From assembly GCA_024234675.1 (NCBI GenBank), contig JACKNU010000009.1, positions 1-64,000 on the forward strand: a stretch of 64,000 nucleotides of DNA, given 5' to 3'. The stretch is from Pseudomonadales bacterium (GTDB lineage Bacteria > Pseudomonadota > Gammaproteobacteria > Pseudomonadales > Halieaceae). This document shows, piece by piece, positions 1 through 8,997 of this stretch. A program made the translations under genes and the position numbers. Within the stretch, counting starts at the first letter, position 1; every line of letters begins with the position of its first letter. The notes under the pieces were generated by a model that saw only the letters and a program-made list of their open reading frames with translations, searched no databases and was not told the origin of the DNA.

Positions 1-13
1 GCGATACCTCTCA

Positions 14-92
14 CTGTAGGGCCGAATTTATTCGGCCCGGGTTCCATGGGTTCGGTCGGTGATTCATTGGTCGAACGAATTCGACCCTACAG
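14..92. repeat. Palindromic intergenic element, copy 1
   Basis: A 79-bp element bounded by a perfect 8-bp inverted terminal repeat (CTGTAGGG at 14-21, CCCTACAG at 85-92). It holds two internal hairpins with 4-nt loops: 19-38 (8-bp stem around TTTA) and 69-86 (7-bp stem around CGAA). Similar elements lie at 21594-21664 and 49657-49729. The right end overlaps the 3' end of the DUF2288 gene, whose TAG stop lies inside the terminal repeat. It looks like a REP/MITE-type non-autonomous repeat. I see no transposase in the window. Confidence 0.75.
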
Positions 93-410
93 GGCGGGTT
101 CGGCGCGCTGCTGCACCAGCACCCAGGGCGGGGCCACCACCGCCCACACCTCGGGGTTGGCCTCGTACCAGGCCAGGGCTCGCTCCTCGCTCATGGGGAC
201 CACCCTGCCCGCCCCGGTCAGCTGCTCGAACAGGGCGGTGTTGTCCAGCCCCAGCTGTACCGCGATCTCGATCAGGTCCAGCTCCCCGTCCACCTCGATG
301 ACGCAGCCGCGGGCGTACCAGGCCTGCAGCTCGTGCCAGCGTATGCGCGCGGTCTGGCTGAGGTATTCCCGCCGCAGCAGCGACTCGCGGCTGTCGTCGG
401 CGTCAGCCAT
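87..410 (-). CDS. DUF2288 family protein
   Basis: A 107-residue cytoplasmic protein of the DUF2288 family, whose function is unknown. The family pattern is visible: an N-terminal TARIRWHELQ helix, a RGCVIEVDGELDLIEIA strand region, and a C-terminal tryptophan-rich WAVVAPPWVLVQQ segment. The frame is open further upstream, but the ATG at 410 gives the family's usual length. This start overlaps the stop of the upstream metallo-hydrolase gene by 8 bp, so the pair is probably translationally coupled. The TAG stop lies within the terminal repeat of the palindromic element at 14-92. No catalytic motif can be recognised. Confidence 0.88.
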   Translation of the reverse strand: MADADDSRESLLRREYLSQTARIRWHELQAWYARGCVIEVDGELDLIEIAVQLGLDNTALFEQLTGAGRVVPMSEERALAWYEANPEVWAVVAPPWVLVQQRAEPAL

Positions 411-1053
411 AACGGCTGTCCGCCACGAAGGGGTTGCTGCGGCGCTCCTGGCCGAAGGTGGAGGTGGGGCCGTGGCCGGGAATAAAGGTGATGTCATCCC
501 CCAGCGGAAACAGCCGGTCGCGGATGCTGGCCACCAGTTGCTCGTGATTGCCGCGGGGAAAATCGGTGCGGCCGATGGAGCCCTGGAACAACACGTCGCC
601 CACCCAGGCCACGCGCTGGGGCTCGTACAGGAACACCACGTGGCCGGGGGTGTGGCCGGGACAGTGCAATACCTTGAGCACCTGCTCGCCCACGGTGACG
701 GTATCGCCCTGCTGCAGCCAGCGGTCCGGCAGGAAGGCGTCGGCGGGGGGGAACCCCGACATCCGGCACCACTCGGGGAGCTTGTCCAGCCAGAACTGGT
801 CGTCCCGGTGGGGGCCCTCTATAGGCACTTCCAGTTGCTGCCGCAGCATGCCGGCGGCGGCGCAGTGGTCCATGTGGGCATGGGTGAGAATGATTTTCTC
901 CACCGTGGCATCGAGCTGCTGCACCGCGGCGAGGATGCGATCCACGTCGCCGCCTGGATCGACAATCGCCGCCCGGCCACTGGTTTCACACTTGATAACG
1001 GAGCAGTTCTGCTGGTAAGGGGTTACCGGCACGATGGCGCATTGAATGGGCAT
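403..1053 (-). CDS. MBL-fold metallo-hydrolase (glyoxalase II/YcbL-like)
   Basis: A 216-residue metallo-beta-lactamase-fold hydrolase resembling YcbL/GloC-type glyoxalase II enzymes, which hydrolyse thioesters such as S-lactoylglutathione in the cytosol. Metal-binding motifs are in order: THAHMDH near residues 56-62, GHTPGH near 134, GDVLFQGSIGRTDFPRGN near 152-169, and a late IPGHGPTS histidine near 193. The protein is short, without the C-terminal substrate domain of classical GloB, as in YcbL. There is no signal peptide. It is the first gene of a two-gene unit with the DUF2288 gene (8-bp overlap). The exact thioester substrate cannot be read from the sequence. Confidence 0.9.
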   Translation of the reverse strand: MPIQCAIVPVTPYQQNCSVIKCETSGRAAIVDPGGDVDRILAAVQQLDATVEKIILTHAHMDHCAAAGMLRQQLEVPIEGPHRDDQFWLDKLPEWCRMSGFPPADAFLPDRWLQQGDTVTVGEQVLKVLHCPGHTPGHVVFLYEPQRVAWVGDVLFQGSIGRTDFPRGNHEQLVASIRDRLFPLGDDITFIPGHGPTSTFGQERRSNPFVADSRYG

Positions 1054-1165
1054 GGCGAAGCTGGATCCTGTCTGGGCAAACCGTCCGGGGGCGCAACCGG
1101 GGCCACTGCGCGACCCTCGCGCGCCCCACCGGAGCTAAAACGCCAAGGATACCACAGGGTGGGGC

Positions 1166-2479
1166 TCAGATTGTCGGCGCCCTGTCCTGCTCCAGGTCGT
1201 CGGCCTGCAGGGATTCGCTGCTGAGGTAAACGCTCTCGTCGAACTGGCGCTCACTGTTCGCCACGATCACCGACACCGCGACATCGCCGGTGACATTCAC
1301 GGCGGTGCGCACCATGTCCAGCAACCTGTCCACCCCGATAATCAGGGCGATGCCCTCCACTGGCAGGCCGGCCTGTTGCAGCACCAGGGACAGCGTTATC
1401 AGGCCCACCCCGGGCACCGCCGCCGTGCCGATAGACGCCAGGGTGGCGGTGACCACCACCGTCATCAACGCCGCCATGGTCAGCTCGACGCCGTACACCT
1501 GGGCGATAAAGACCGTCGCCACACCCTGCATGATGGCGGTGCCATCCATGTTGATGGTGGCGCCCAGGGGAATGGAGAAGCCCGCCACCGAATTGTGCAC
1601 CCCCATGCGCCGCTCCACTGTATTGAGGGTGATGGGCAGGGTCGCGCCGGAGGAGGCGGTACTGAAGGCGAAGGCCCAGACCGGCCGCATTTTGCGGAAC
1701 AGCATCGCCGGGGAGAAGCCGGTGAAGCCCCTGAAGAGCAGTCCGTACACCACCAGGGCGTGGAACACCAGCACCCCCAGCACGGTGAAGAAATACGCGG
1801 CCAGGTTGACGATCGCCCCCAGGCCCATGGTGGCAAAGAGCTTGGCCAGCAGGGCGAACACGCCATAGGGCGCCAGCTCCATGAGAATTTCCACCATCTT
1901 CATGACCACCGCTTCCATATCCCGGAAGAAGCTGCCGATGCGGCGGCCCTGCTCCCCCGAGTGGGCGATGGCATAGCCGACCAGCAGGGCAAAGACGATG
2001 ATCTGCAGCATCTTGCCCTCGGCCATGGCCCGCACCGGGTTGGACGGCACCATGTCCACCAGCACATCCGCAAGCGGTGGTGGCGCCGGGGGGTGGAAGT
2101 TGGCAGCACTCATCAGCTCGACATGGGCGCCGGGATTGACCAGGCTGGCGAAAAACAACGCGATGCTGACGGCGATGGCGGTGGTGGCCAGGTACAGGGC
2201 CATGGTCTTGAGGGCGATGGGACCCATCCTGGCGCTGTCGCCCAGGGAACTGGCGCCGCAGATCAGCGAAACCAGCACCAGCGGCACTACCAGCAGTTTC
2301 AGCAGGGACACGAAAATGCGTCCCACCACGTCGAACAGGCCGTTTTTGGCGACCAGGTAGTCGTTCAACAGTTCGCGCAGGCCCTCGGGCGCCAGGCTGC
2401 CCTGCAACAGCACATTGAGCAGGGAGCCCAGTACCACTCCCGCCAGCATGGCCAGCAATATCCGGTTGGTCAGGCTCAC
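1166..2479 (-). CDS. Dicarboxylate/amino acid:cation symporter (DAACS family)
   Basis: A 437-residue inner-membrane secondary carrier of the DAACS/GltP family (glutamate, aspartate or C4-dicarboxylate uptake driven by Na+ or H+). It has about eight hydrophobic segments. The serine-rich re-entrant loop (STASSGATLP, about 277-286) and the cation-binding NMDGTA motif (about 312-317) are both present, followed by the MVRTAVNVTGD segment that completes the substrate site. The substrate cannot be fixed from this. The ATG at 2479 overlaps the stop of the upstream small lipoprotein gene by 4 bp (ATGA), suggesting co-translation. The C-terminal tail is acidic and variable. Confidence 0.92.
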   Translation of the reverse strand: MSLTNRILLAMLAGVVLGSLLNVLLQGSLAPEGLRELLNDYLVAKNGLFDVVGRIFVSLLKLLVVPLVLVSLICGASSLGDSARMGPIALKTMALYLATTAIAVSIALFFASLVNPGAHVELMSAANFHPPAPPPLADVLVDMVPSNPVRAMAEGKMLQIIVFALLVGYAIAHSGEQGRRIGSFFRDMEAVVMKMVEILMELAPYGVFALLAKLFATMGLGAIVNLAAYFFTVLGVLVFHALVVYGLLFRGFTGFSPAMLFRKMRPVWAFAFSTASSGATLPITLNTVERRMGVHNSVAGFSIPLGATINMDGTAIMQGVATVFIAQVYGVELTMAALMTVVVTATLASIGTAAVPGVGLITLSLVLQQAGLPVEGIALIIGVDRLLDMVRTAVNVTGDVAVSVIVANSERQFDESVYLSSESLQADDLEQDRAPTI

Positions 2480-2733
2480 TGGGGGCAGGATCCGCTGCGG
2501 TAGCCGCTCACGGCGGGATCGGAACAGGCGTTGCAGGCGGAGGCGTACTCGCGGCTGCCGCCGGCTGCCAGTTCAGCGCAGGCCGGCGCATACTGCATGG
2601 TGCAGACCTCAGGGCGCGGATCGGTACAGGCAATCAGCGGGAGCGCCCCCGCGTCGGCGTTCGCCTGCGGCTGCTGGCTGGCACTGCCGCAGCCGGCTAT
2701 CAATAACAGGGTAATGACCCAGGCATGACGCAT
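2476..2733 (-). CDS. Small Kazal-like lipoprotein
   Basis: An 85-residue predicted lipoprotein. The N-terminus has a short hydrophobic segment ending in LLIAGC, a good lipobox with Cys15 as the acylated residue. The mature part has six cysteines in a pattern like Kazal protease-inhibitor modules (YAPAC, then YASACNAC, then a final GSC). Kazal domains bind serine proteases, but no reactive-site assignment is possible here, so a function in protease inhibition is only suggested. It is upstream of and overlaps the DAACS symporter gene by 4 bp. Homologues of this size are usually annotated as hypothetical. Confidence 0.75.
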   Translation of the reverse strand: MRHAWVITLLLIAGCGSASQQPQANADAGALPLIACTDPRPEVCTMQYAPACAELAAGGSREYASACNACSDPAVSGYRSGSCPQ

Positions 2734-2822
2734 TGCTTTCTTCCCCTTCGAGCCCGTGCTTCGAGGAAGCGTACACTAGCACTGATAGCCGCCAAACGCA
2801 GCAGTCAGTAGCTCAAGCGCCG

Positions 2823-3197
2823 TCAGACTTTATTGAAAATATTGATCACCCCGGTGACTTCCAGGATCAACAGCACCACGAACACCGCGCCGATCAGCGC
2901 CAGCAGGCTGCCGCCGGCGGGCAACTGCTCGAGTTGGCCCTGCAGCTGGGCCAGTTCCTGCTCGCCCAGGGCGGCTACCCGCAGACTGGCCTCCACCGGG
3001 TCCACGCCCAGCTGGATCATCGCCTGCTGGACGTCCTCCCGCGCCAGCTGCGCCTGCACCACAGCCAGCCGCGACTCGCGCTGCTCCATGGCCAGCGCGT
3101 CCCCGGTGCCGATGATGGCGGCGGAGGCGGCGCTGCTCAGCCCGGCCCAGATCAGCAGGGTGGATAGTGCCAGGGCGATGAATCGGTTGATGCTCAT
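2823..3197 (-). CDS. PA2779 family membrane protein
   Basis: A 124-residue protein matching the PA2779 family. It has an N-terminal signal sequence (residues 1-27), a charged region rich in EQR and Q that may form a helix, and a C-terminal membrane anchor (LLALIGAVFVVLLILEVTGV) ending in INIFNKV. The ATG at 3197 was chosen because it is followed by the signal peptide and preceded by an AGGGA ribosome-binding site; the frame runs further upstream without one. In many genomes this gene sits beside a PA2778-type cysteine peptidase. No such partner is adjacent here. Function unknown. Confidence 0.82.
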   Translation of the reverse strand: MSINRFIALALSTLLIWAGLSSAASAAIIGTGDALAMEQRESRLAVVQAQLAREDVQQAMIQLGVDPVEASLRVAALGEQELAQLQGQLEQLPAGGSLLALIGAVFVVLLILEVTGVINIFNKV

Positions 3198-3369
3198 GAG
3201 TAAATATCCCTTGGTTGCAGTAGCTCGAAAAATTGATGGCGAAATCGACGCCGCGGCGGGGGCCCGGGCTGCTCGCGGGCCGGCCTCCCCGATGTGTCCC
3301 AACTATATAACAGCCCCGCCTCCGGGCGCAGCGCTGACGGCACTTTTTGGCAGTTTCCACCGCGCCACG

Positions 3370-5178
3370 CTATACCTCGTCAACCACCGGCGGGGTCTCG
3401 GGCTCCGGCACCGGCGAGATCAGCGACAACAGGGTCCAGCCGGGCTTCACGTCCGGCTGCTGCTCGTCGGTGTAGGCCCGCAGGTGCTGCTGGGTATCCA
3501 GCGCGAACAGGGGGATGTGGCTCTTGCCCTTCGCCTGGTTGTAGGCCTCCTTATCGAAGGTTTCCGACAGCAGTGTGGCCTTGATTTCCGCACCCTGGGC
3601 GATGAGGCTGGACAGCTTCTGCAGGGTGATAGCCTCGCCGAACAGGCGCGGGGCACGGAAGCTTTCGGCCACCCGGCGCTTCTCCGAGGCATCCTTTTCC
3701 TGGGCATTACGCAGGGTGAACACCCGGTTGCGGCCGAACTCCCGCCGGAACTTGATGACGGCCAGGGTATTCAGGGCCGGTCGACGGGACATGGCAAACA
3801 GGCGGCCGATGCCCTCCAGTTCGAGGTTGCGATCGGCGTGTGCCGATACCGGCTCGCCGTAATAGGTGTCCAGCCCGTCCATGCGCGCCGCCTGGATTTC
3901 GGACCAGGTGGTATCGGTGAGTTTCACCCTGAAGCCCTGCTGCAGCAGCGCCTTGCCTATGGCCCTGGCGACCGGGTTGGCGCCCACGATCAGGATACCG
4001 CGGGGCTCCTCCTCCACCAGGCCCAGCAGGCGCGCCAGGGGCCTGGCGGTGAAGCTCTGCAGCAGTACCGTGAAGATGATCACCAGGAAGGTGTAGGCGA
4101 CCAGCGCCGGGGCCTCGACATAGCCGGCGTCTTCCAGGCGCAGGGCAAACAGCGCCGATACCGCCGCCGCCACGATCCCGCGCGGGGCGACCCATGCCAC
4201 CAGCGCCTTCTCCTGCCAGCTGTACTTGCCCCCCAGGGTGCAGGCCCAGACCACCACCGGGCGCGCCAGTAACACCACCAGCAACACCCCCGCCCCACTC
4301 CAGCCGGTGGCGAGCAGATTCGCGGGGTCGATACGCGCCCCCAGCACGATGAACAGCATGGAGATGATGAGAATGGACAGGCTCTCCTTGAAACTGAGCA
4401 CCTCGCTCATATCCAGGCCCCGGATGTTGCCCAGCCAGATGCCCATGACCGTTACCGCCAGCAGCCCCGACTCGTGGGCCAGGTAGTTGCTGCAGGCGAA
4501 GGTCATGACCACCCAGGCCAGGGCCACCACGTTCAGCAGGTACTCGGGTATCCAGTGCCGCCGGATGATGTAGGCGAGTGCCAGGGCCGCGACGGCACCC
4601 GCCACGGCGCCCACGCCGATGCTCTGGAGAAAAACCAGGTAGGAATCGGTACCGGAGATGATGAACTGGAATACCAGTACCGCCAGCAGGGCCCCCACCG
4701 GGTCGATGAGGATGCCCTCCCAGCGCAACAACTGGCTCACCTCGTGGGTGGTGCGCATGGTGCGCAGCAGGGGATTGATCACCGTGGGGCCGGTGACGAC
4801 CACCAGGGCGGCGAACAGCAGCGACATTTCCAGCGAGAAGCCGGCCACCAGGGAGGTGCCGGCGGCTATCAGCACCCAGTTGAGCAGCGCGCCCCAGCTG
4901 ACCAGGTTGCTGACTGCCGCGCCGTGGCCGCGCAGGTCGCTGAAACGCAGGGTGAGACCACCCTCGAACAGCACTACGGCGACCCCCAGGGAAACCATGG
5001 GAAACAACAGGTCGCCAAACATGGCGTCGGGGCGCAGCAGGCCGGTAACCGGCCCCGCGATTATGCCGATGACCAGCAGTGCCAGGATGGCCGGCAGCCG
5101 CAGGCGCCAGGACAACCACTGGGCCGCGACACCCAGCACCAGCACCGCGGCAATGACATATAACATAGTATCGCTCAT
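3370..5178 (-). CDS. Cation:proton antiporter, CPA1/NhaP type with C-terminal TrkA-N-like domain
   Basis: A 602-residue inner-membrane antiporter exchanging Na+ or K+ for H+. Residues 1 to about 395 form a CPA1 membrane domain with about 12 segments. The region near VVTGPTVINPLLR and the WEGILIDPVGALLAV segment correspond to the ion-binding core of the family. From about 410 a Rossmann-type nucleotide-binding segment (GILIVGANPVARAIGKALL) resembles TrkA-N/RCK domains, suggesting control by NAD(H) or another nucleotide. The start at 5178 (ATG then SDTMLYVI) was chosen since the membrane domain begins there; upstream in-frame residues are arginine-rich and look non-coding. It is divergent from the HAD phosphatase gene. 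Confidence 0.9.
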   Translation of the reverse strand: MSDTMLYVIAAVLVLGVAAQWLSWRLRLPAILALLVIGIIAGPVTGLLRPDAMFGDLLFPMVSLGVAVVLFEGGLTLRFSDLRGHGAAVSNLVSWGALLNWVLIAAGTSLVAGFSLEMSLLFAALVVVTGPTVINPLLRTMRTTHEVSQLLRWEGILIDPVGALLAVLVFQFIISGTDSYLVFLQSIGVGAVAGAVAALALAYIIRRHWIPEYLLNVVALAWVVMTFACSNYLAHESGLLAVTVMGIWLGNIRGLDMSEVLSFKESLSILIISMLFIVLGARIDPANLLATGWSGAGVLLVVLLARPVVVWACTLGGKYSWQEKALVAWVAPRGIVAAAVSALFALRLEDAGYVEAPALVAYTFLVIIFTVLLQSFTARPLARLLGLVEEEPRGILIVGANPVARAIGKALLQQGFRVKLTDTTWSEIQAARMDGLDTYYGEPVSAHADRNLELEGIGRLFAMSRRPALNTLAVIKFRREFGRNRVFTLRNAQEKDASEKRRVAESFRAPRLFGEAITLQKLSSLIAQGAEIKATLLSETFDKEAYNQAKGKSHIPLFALDTQQHLRAYTDEQQPDVKPGWTLLSLISPVPEPETPPVVDEV

Positions 5179-5270
5179 GTAGCGCTTTCCCCGGGAACTG
5201 GAGAGGGGCACGGTGCGCGAGGGCGGCTGGATTGTCAATATCGACCGCCACCCCCGCCGGGGATACGCGC

Positions 5271-5276
5271 TATAAT
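5271..5276 (+). promoter_or_regulatory. Possible -10 box for the HAD phosphatase gene
   Basis: A perfect TATAAT lies 69 bp upstream of the ATG at 5345 in the divergent region between the antiporter and HAD genes. No good -35 hexamer is found at 16-18 bp, so it is only a candidate promoter. Confidence 0.3.
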
Positions 5277-5344
5277 GGCGGCTCGAACGGCTGCCCAGGC
5301 GGCCCCGCCCGCCCCCCGACACCGCACCAGAGCCCCGAATTGTT

Positions 5345-6166
5345 ATGGAACTGATCGTTTTCGACCTCGACGGCACCCTGCTGAACCGCCACTCGACCCT
5401 CTCGAGCGGCACCCGCGACACCCTGGCAAAACTGGCCGACCGCGGGATCGCCTACACCGTGGCCACCGGCAGGACCCTGCACGCATCCCGCACCCTGCTG
5501 GCCGGCAGCGATTTCAGCCTGCCCCACGTGTACAAGAACGGGGTGATGATCTGGCGCCCGGACACCGGCCGCTACAGTCACAGCCGGCTGCTGACCCCGG
5601 AAGAGATCCGCCGGGTCATCGAGGCGTTCACCGCCGAGGCGGTGACCCCCTTTGTGTTTACCGTGGAGCCGGGGGGGCGCCACGGTGTCTACCACGCCCC
5701 CCTGCGCAGCCGCGGCGAACAGGAGGTGGCGGCCCATTTCGGCGCCATGGAAGGGCTGGAGCTGTTGCCTCTGGCGGAGCTGCCCGGCAGCGCCGACATC
5801 ACCAATATCAGCGCCATCGGCCCGCGCCAGGCCATCGAGCGGGTGCAGTTGCTGGTGGCTGACGAACCGCAGTTGATGGCCTATTCCGGGCTGGCCATAG
5901 AGGGCCGCCAGCTGCACTGGATAGACATACACCACAGCCAGGCCAGCAAGGGGGACGCCATCGCGGAGATCAAGCGGGACCTCGGTGTCAGCAGGGTGAT
6001 CTGCTTCGGCGACAGCGACAACGACCTGAGCATGTTCGCGCTGGCGGATGAAAGCTACGCGCCCAGCAACGCCAAGGCCGCCGTCAAAGCCGCGGCGACA
6101 GCCGTGATCGGCCACCACGACGAGGACGGCATCGCCCGTTTTCTGCAGCAGCGTTTCCAGCTCTGA
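5345..6166 (+). CDS. Cof-type HAD-IIB phosphatase
   Basis: A 273-residue cytosolic HAD-superfamily hydrolase of the Cof/YidA type, which removes phosphate from sugar phosphates, nucleotides or cofactors. Motif I is FDLDGTLL at the N-terminus (nucleophile Asp7, acid/base Asp9). Motif II is VATGRT near residue 40. Lys near SQASKGDAI is motif III, and motif IV is CFGDSDNDLSMF near 220. The size and the C2 cap between motifs II and III are as expected. It is monocistronic in appearance: divergent from the antiporter and followed by a 139-bp gap. The physiological substrate is unknown. Confidence 0.9.
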   Translation: MELIVFDLDGTLLNRHSTLSSGTRDTLAKLADRGIAYTVATGRTLHASRTLLAGSDFSLPHVYKNGVMIWRPDTGRYSHSRLLTPEEIRRVIEAFTAEAVTPFVFTVEPGGRHGVYHAPLRSRGEQEVAAHFGAMEGLELLPLAELPGSADITNISAIGPRQAIERVQLLVADEPQLMAYSGLAIEGRQLHWIDIHHSQASKGDAIAEIKRDLGVSRVICFGDSDNDLSMFALADESYAPSNAKAAVKAAATAVIGHHDEDGIARFLQQRFQL

Positions 6167-6305
6167 GCCGCCGCACCGGCGGTCCGGCAGGGGCGGTTGC
6201 AGCGGCCCCGGAAAAAAGTACAGATTTTCAAAAAAAAATCTCCAGTTGCGCTATGTTATCCACAAAGGGGCGGAAACCGACTACAAAAGGGGGCGGCGAG
6301 CGACC

Positions 6306-7553
6306 ATGCTCCATACCCTGAAAATCGCAACAAGTGACCTGGAAGTCGGCATGTTTGTCAGCGGCCTGGACAGGCCGTGGCTGGAAACGCCCTTCATGAT
6401 GCAGGGATTCCGGGTGGAGAGCGCCGAGGACGTCGACGAGGTGCGCAATTACTGCCAGCACGTCTTCGTCGACTTCACCAAGTCCCGCCAGAAAGACCAC
6501 CCGCTGCTGCGGCGCAGGCTCAGTGCCAACGGCTCGGTCCCGCTCAAGGACATTTTCCCCGGGCGCCCCCTCAAGGCCTACACAACCACCGGCAACTGGA
6601 AGGAGGAAAGCGCCCAGGCCTGGCTGGTACTGGATTCCCTGGTCGATGACGTCAACGCCATCTTCGGCCACATCCTCGACGGCGGCACCCTCAATGTCAT
6701 CCGCCTGAAGAAGTCCGTGGACCCGGTAGTGGAGAGTATGAGCCGCAACCCGGACGCCTGCATCTGGCTGGCCCGCCTCAAGCAGCATGACCAGTACGCC
6801 TACCAGCACTCCATCAGCGCCAGTATCTGGGCAGTGGCCATGGGCCGCCAGCTGGGCCTGCCCCGGCACGACCTGCGCTCCCTGGCCGTGGGTTGCATGC
6901 TGATGGACGTGGGCAAGTTGCGGGTCAATCCCGAGTTGCTGCAGAGTCCCCGCTCACTCACCGACGACGAGGCCGCGCTGATGCGCGAACACGTCGCCAA
7001 AGGCCTGGAAATCGTCCGCGAGAGCGGGATCCAGAACAAGGATGTGCTGGACATCGTGGCCCATCACCACGAGCGCCACGACGGCTCAGGTTACCCGCAG
7101 GGCCTGGCCGGCAACGACATACCGCCCTTCGCCCGCATCGCCGCCATCGTGGATACCTATGACGCGGTGACCAGCGACCGCAACCACCAGCAGGCCATCT
7201 CGCCCTCCGCCGCCATCAAACTGCTCTACAACGCCCGCAACATCGATTTCCAGGCCGAACTGGTGGAGGCCTTTATCCAGGCCATCGGTGTCTACCCCGC
7301 GGGCACTATCGTCGAACTGTCCTCCGGCGAGGTGGGAGTGGTGGTGTCGGAATACCGCACCCGGCGGCTGAAGCCCAGGGTCGTGGTATTGCTGGATGCC
7401 GCCAAGAACCGCCTGCGCGAACCGCAAACGATCGACCTCCACGCCCTGGCGGAGTCCGGCGCGCACAAGGACCTGGCCATTGCCCGCAGCCTGGAGCCCA
7501 ATGCCTACGGGATCAACCTGGCGGAACTGGACATACCCTCAGTAACCAGCTGA
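6306..7553 (+). CDS. DUF3391/HD-GYP domain protein with altered HD dyad
   Basis: A 415-residue cytosolic protein with an N-terminal DUF3391 segment (about 1-130) and a C-terminal HD-GYP domain (about 160-340), a fold that hydrolyses cyclic di-GMP. HHHERHDGSGYP (253-264), the IVDTYDAVTSDR segment and H168 are kept. The HD dyad itself reads LMDVGK, so the metal-ligand histidine is replaced by Met200 while Asp201 remains. Activity is therefore uncertain. The ATG at 6306 starts the DUF3391 domain; a longer in-frame start at 6246 lacks homology. A close paralogue is at 13691-14917. Confidence 0.88.
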   Translation: MLHTLKIATSDLEVGMFVSGLDRPWLETPFMMQGFRVESAEDVDEVRNYCQHVFVDFTKSRQKDHPLLRRRLSANGSVPLKDIFPGRPLKAYTTTGNWKEESAQAWLVLDSLVDDVNAIFGHILDGGTLNVIRLKKSVDPVVESMSRNPDACIWLARLKQHDQYAYQHSISASIWAVAMGRQLGLPRHDLRSLAVGCMLMDVGKLRVNPELLQSPRSLTDDEAALMREHVAKGLEIVRESGIQNKDVLDIVAHHHERHDGSGYPQGLAGNDIPPFARIAAIVDTYDAVTSDRNHQQAISPSAAIKLLYNARNIDFQAELVEAFIQAIGVYPAGTIVELSSGEVGVVVSEYRTRRLKPRVVVLLDAAKNRLREPQTIDLHALAESGAHKDLAIARSLEPNAYGINLAELDIPSVTS

Positions 7554-7571
7554 CCCCGGCGGGGGACCGCT

Positions 7572-8969
7572 TCAGGGGGCCGCGGCACCCGCAATCATGG
7601 CGCGGGCGATGGCAATGGCGTTCTCGTAGCTGCGCACCCCCACATATTCATCGGTGCCGTGTATGGAAGTGGCCTGGCTGGTGGCCAGCTCCACCCCGTG
7701 AAAGCGATACTGGTCATCCGCGAGGTCGACATAGTGGCGGGTGTCAGTGGTGGCGGTGAGCAGCGAAGGCACGACCACCGCCTGGGGATAAACCGCCGCG
7801 ATCGCCTCGCTGATCACCGCAAAGCCGGGGCCATCGATCGACGCCACGCCGGGCCGGTTGTCCCACTGCTCGTAACTGACCTCCACCAGCGGGTCGTCCA
7901 CCACGTCCTCGATGTAGCTCACCACGTCCTCGGGTTCGTCTCCGGGCAACAGCCGGAAATTGACCCTGGCCTCCGCCCGCTGGGGCACCACGTTCTCCTT
8001 CACCCCGGCGTTGAACATGGTGAGGGCCGTGGTGGTGCGCACGAAGGGCATTGTGGCGCGGTTCCCCGCCATGTTGCGCGCCACCAGCCAGTCGGTGAGC
8101 CAGAGGTTTTCGAAAATCAGTTGCTCCGGCTGGCCGACATGGGGCGCCAGGGTCTCGAACATCGCCGCCACCGGCACCACCAGGCGCGGCGGGAAGGGGT
8201 TGGCCTCGATGCGCGCCAGGGCGTTGGAGAGGCGGCCTATGGTACTGACCTGCGGCGGGTTGGAGGAGTGTCCGCCCTCGCCGGTGGCGGTCAGGATCAG
8301 GGTCAGGTAGCCCTTTTCGGCGATGTTTATCATCGCCATGGTCTGGCCGGCCAACAGGGGATTGTCGGACACCAGCATGCCGCCCTCGTCCACCATCCAG
8401 GAGAAGTGCAGTCCCAGTTCCCGCATGCGCGCGGCCAGGGCACTGGCGCCGTCATGGCCGCTGATTTCCTCGTCGTGGCCGAACGCGAAGACGATACCGC
8501 GGCGCGGCTCGAAACCCTCCGCCAGCAACTGCTGCGCGGCCTCCAGCAAGCTCAGCACCCCCACCTTGTCGTCCAGGGTACCGCGGCCGTAAATGCGGCC
8601 GTCGGCCACCACTCCGGCGAAGGGCGGGTGCTGCCAGTCCCCCTCCGTGCCGGGCTCCACCGGCACCACATCCGTATGGGCCGTGAACAATACCGGCGCC
8701 AGCGCGGGATCACTGCCGGGCCAGCGCAGCAGCAGGCTGAAACCGTTGACGGTTTCCACTTCCAGGGCGTCGAAAACCAGGGGGTAATTGTCGCGCAGGA
8801 ACTGGTTGAAGTGGGCAAACTGGCTGTAATCGATCAGCTCGCGGTCCTGGTAGCTGATGGTCGGTATGCGCACCGCCTCCGCCAGTCGCTGGGCGGGTGA
8901 GGCCGCCGCCGCGCCGGCCAGCAGCGACAGCAACAGGGCGGACAATCGGGTAGCGAGCCTGGGTGCCAT
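7572..8969 (-). CDS. M20 family metallopeptidase (PM20D1/carboxypeptidase-like), exported
   Basis: A 465-residue zinc peptidase of family M20. An N-terminal signal peptide (about residues 1-23, cleavage after AAAA-S) sends it to the periplasm or outside. Metal ligands appear in order: TAHTDVVPVEPG near 100, GRGTLDDKVGV near 135, the GHDEEISG segment near 167, and a late SIHGTDEYV histidine near 440. The central dimerisation domain runs from about 225 to 345. Its length and HTDVVPVEPG motif place it with eukaryote-like N-acyl-amino-acid or aminoacylase relatives rather than DapE. The ATG at 8969 begins the signal peptide; upstream in-frame residues have no such feature. Confidence 0.88.
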   Translation of the reverse strand: MAPRLATRLSALLLSLLAGAAAASPAQRLAEAVRIPTISYQDRELIDYSQFAHFNQFLRDNYPLVFDALEVETVNGFSLLLRWPGSDPALAPVLFTAHTDVVPVEPGTEGDWQHPPFAGVVADGRIYGRGTLDDKVGVLSLLEAAQQLLAEGFEPRRGIVFAFGHDEEISGHDGASALAARMRELGLHFSWMVDEGGMLVSDNPLLAGQTMAMINIAEKGYLTLILTATGEGGHSSNPPQVSTIGRLSNALARIEANPFPPRLVVPVAAMFETLAPHVGQPEQLIFENLWLTDWLVARNMAGNRATMPFVRTTTALTMFNAGVKENVVPQRAEARVNFRLLPGDEPEDVVSYIEDVVDDPLVEVSYEQWDNRPGVASIDGPGFAVISEAIAAVYPQAVVVPSLLTATTDTRHYVDLADDQYRFHGVELATSQATSIHGTDEYVGVRSYENAIAIARAMIAGAAAP

Positions 8970-8997
8970 GGTCAATCTCCGGATGAGGTCTGGTAAC

